A stretch of DNA of 7,366 bases from Moraxellaceae bacterium. GTDB lineage: Bacteria; Pseudomonadota; Gammaproteobacteria; Pseudomonadales; Moraxellaceae. Position 1 is the stretch's first letter; every line of letters begins with the position of its first letter. The DNA lies in the NCBI GenBank assembly GCA_030684415.1, contig JAUXNL010000003.1:1-7366 (forward strand), in the 5' to 3' direction. Below the pieces are notes generated by a model. The model was not told where the DNA came from. It was given only the letters and a program-made list of their open reading frames with translations, and did not search any database. Both the position numbers and the translations under genes were made by a program. Of the stretch, positions 6,329 to 7,366 are shown piece after piece.

Positions 6329-7347
6329 TGAAGGTGACCGACGCAGAGATGGAGTCTGACGTCAGCAGTGCTGCGCCGGTAAGGCAGCACTGCCACAGGA
6401 CTGGTGTCCATTGCGGCAGCTCGGCGATACGCGATCTGCTGGAGTTTCATGGAGTTGAGATGTCCGAGGCATTTTGCTTCGGGCTGGGTGCCGGGCTGGG
6501 TGTCACCTACGTGGAGATTCCTGGTTCCGCCACTCCATTCATTGTTCATGTGCGTTCAATGGGCTTTGAGGAAAAAGTCTTTCACACACTGAGTGTGCCG
6601 TTTGCATGGTCAAGCTATCCGGATAAGGGCGCGGCAACAAATGACTTGCATCAGGCGTTGCGTGATGGCGTGCCTGCATTGCTGCTCACCGACATTTACC
6701 ACTTGCCCTATTTCGGCAGTAAAACCCATTTTCCGGGTCATGCCATTGTCGCATGGCAGCTGGATGAAGCACGTGACGAAGTGTTGGTCAGTGATACAGA
6801 GCGTCCCGGATTGATCCCCGTGCCGGCAACCAATCTTGCTGATGCACGCTTTTCAGGCTCGCCGCCATTTATTCATTACGGAAACCTGTTTGCCCCGCAG
6901 TCGTTGAAGGTGGAAGTCAGTGCGGAGCGGGTGGGGGGCGCCATTATTGATAATGCCCGTGCACTCGCAAACGGAGGGCCGTATAGCGGTCTGGCCGCAC
7001 TGGATACCTGGATCGCATCGTTGCCTCAGTGGCAAGCAAATGACAACTGGCGCTGGTTGTTGCGCTTTGCTTATCAGGTGATTGAAAAGCGTGGTACCGG
7101 TGGCGGTGGTTTCAGGACGATGTATGCCGAGTTTCTGCTCGAGGCTGGCGAGATGCTGCCAGCCGTGCGGGCTGCGAAACTGGTGGAGCTGATGCAGCGC
7201 TCAGCTGCGGCCTGGTCAGGTCTGGCAGCATTACTCAAGATGGCGTCGGAGTCGGATTTGTTTCCCATTCGTGAAATTGAGGGTGCCATTCGTCATGTCA
7301 GGACACTGGAGTCGCAGTATGTTCACCAGGTAATAAGCAGACTGTAA
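6328..7347 (+). CDS. BtrH_N / DUF4872 domain protein, putative acyltransferase
   Basis: A 339-residue protein resembling BtrH, the enzyme that transfers an acyl side chain from a carrier protein to an aminoglycoside in butirosin synthesis. The N-terminal BtrH_N-type domain (about 20-185) has a papain-like pattern: Cys29 in VHCGSSAIRDLL, His138 in HFPGHAIVAW and Asp156 in VLVSDTERPG, a plausible Cys-His-Asp triad. The C-terminal part (about 205-330) fits DUF4872, with GGPYSGLAALDTW and FRTMYAEFLLEAGEMLP. No signal peptide or membrane segment is seen, so it is probably cytoplasmic. The ATG at 6328 overlaps the upstream stop (TGATG) and has GGAGG at 6313-6317, ten bases upstream. No aminoglycoside genes are nearby, so the acceptor is probably different. 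Acyltransferase, amidase or cyclotransferase activity would all fit the fold. Confidence 0.85.
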   Translation: MKVTDAEMESDVSSAAPVRQHCHRTGVHCGSSAIRDLLEFHGVEMSEAFCFGLGAGLGVTYVEIPGSATPFIVHVRSMGFEEKVFHTLSVPFAWSSYPDKGAATNDLHQALRDGVPALLLTDIYHLPYFGSKTHFPGHAIVAWQLDEARDEVLVSDTERPGLIPVPATNLADARFSGSPPFIHYGNLFAPQSLKVEVSAERVGGAIIDNARALANGGPYSGLAALDTWIASLPQWQANDNWRWLLRFAYQVIEKRGTGGGGFRTMYAEFLLEAGEMLPAVRAAKLVELMQRSAAAWSGLAALLKMASESDLFPIREIEGAIRHVRTLESQYVHQVISRL

Positions 7348-7366
7348 CGCGTATGCTTCAGTTAGC

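Noticed and set aside
7353..7366. ATG at 7353 (reads MLQL) as the start of a third operon gene
   Set aside because: Only four complete codons are visible and there is no clear ribosome site before it. A following gene is plausible but unsupported.

Overview
This 7.4 kb window looks like the end of a draft contig from a gammaproteobacterium. The evidence is its high-GC coding style, a Gram-negative RND efflux operon, an IS3-family transposase remnant, and a ferritin-like 'metal-dependent hydrolase' (PF10118) gene. Alcanivorax, Marinobacter or Halomonas-like bacteria come to mind, but the sequence does not fix the genus. The first 77 bases are pure C and look like a sequencing or assembly artefact.

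Layout. (1) 79-4334, + strand: an efflux operon made of an RND periplasmic adaptor, cut at its 5' end by the contig edge, and its inner-membrane RND permease. The two genes overlap by 4 bp (ATGA). No outer-membrane channel gene or regulator is visible. (2) About 4370-5295, - strand: a decayed IS3-family element. orfA is nearly whole but broken at the frameshift site. orfB can be followed through three reading frames and loses its catalytic C-terminal half. A 9-bp hairpin followed by five T lies inside this remnant and may now end efflux-operon transcription. (3) 5296-5458: an intergenic control region with a composite inverted repeat (5302-5344) and a strong-looking promoter (TTGACA, 18-bp spacer, TATGAT). 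A perfect 7-2-7 palindrome fills the promoter spacer and is a likely repressor operator. (4) 5459-7347, + strand: two genes joined stop-to-start (TGATG), a PF10118 ferritin-like predicted hydrolase and a BtrH_N/DUF4872 putative acyltransferase or papain-like protein.

How they work together. Adaptor and permease would pump small molecules or lipophilic compounds together with an outer-membrane factor encoded elsewhere. The second operon is the less understood part: a putative di-metal oxidase/hydrolase is co-translated with a BtrH-like acyl-transfer or amidase-like protein, behind one tightly operator-controlled promoter. That suggests an inducible small-molecule or acyl-modifying pathway, but substrate and chemistry cannot be read from the sequence.
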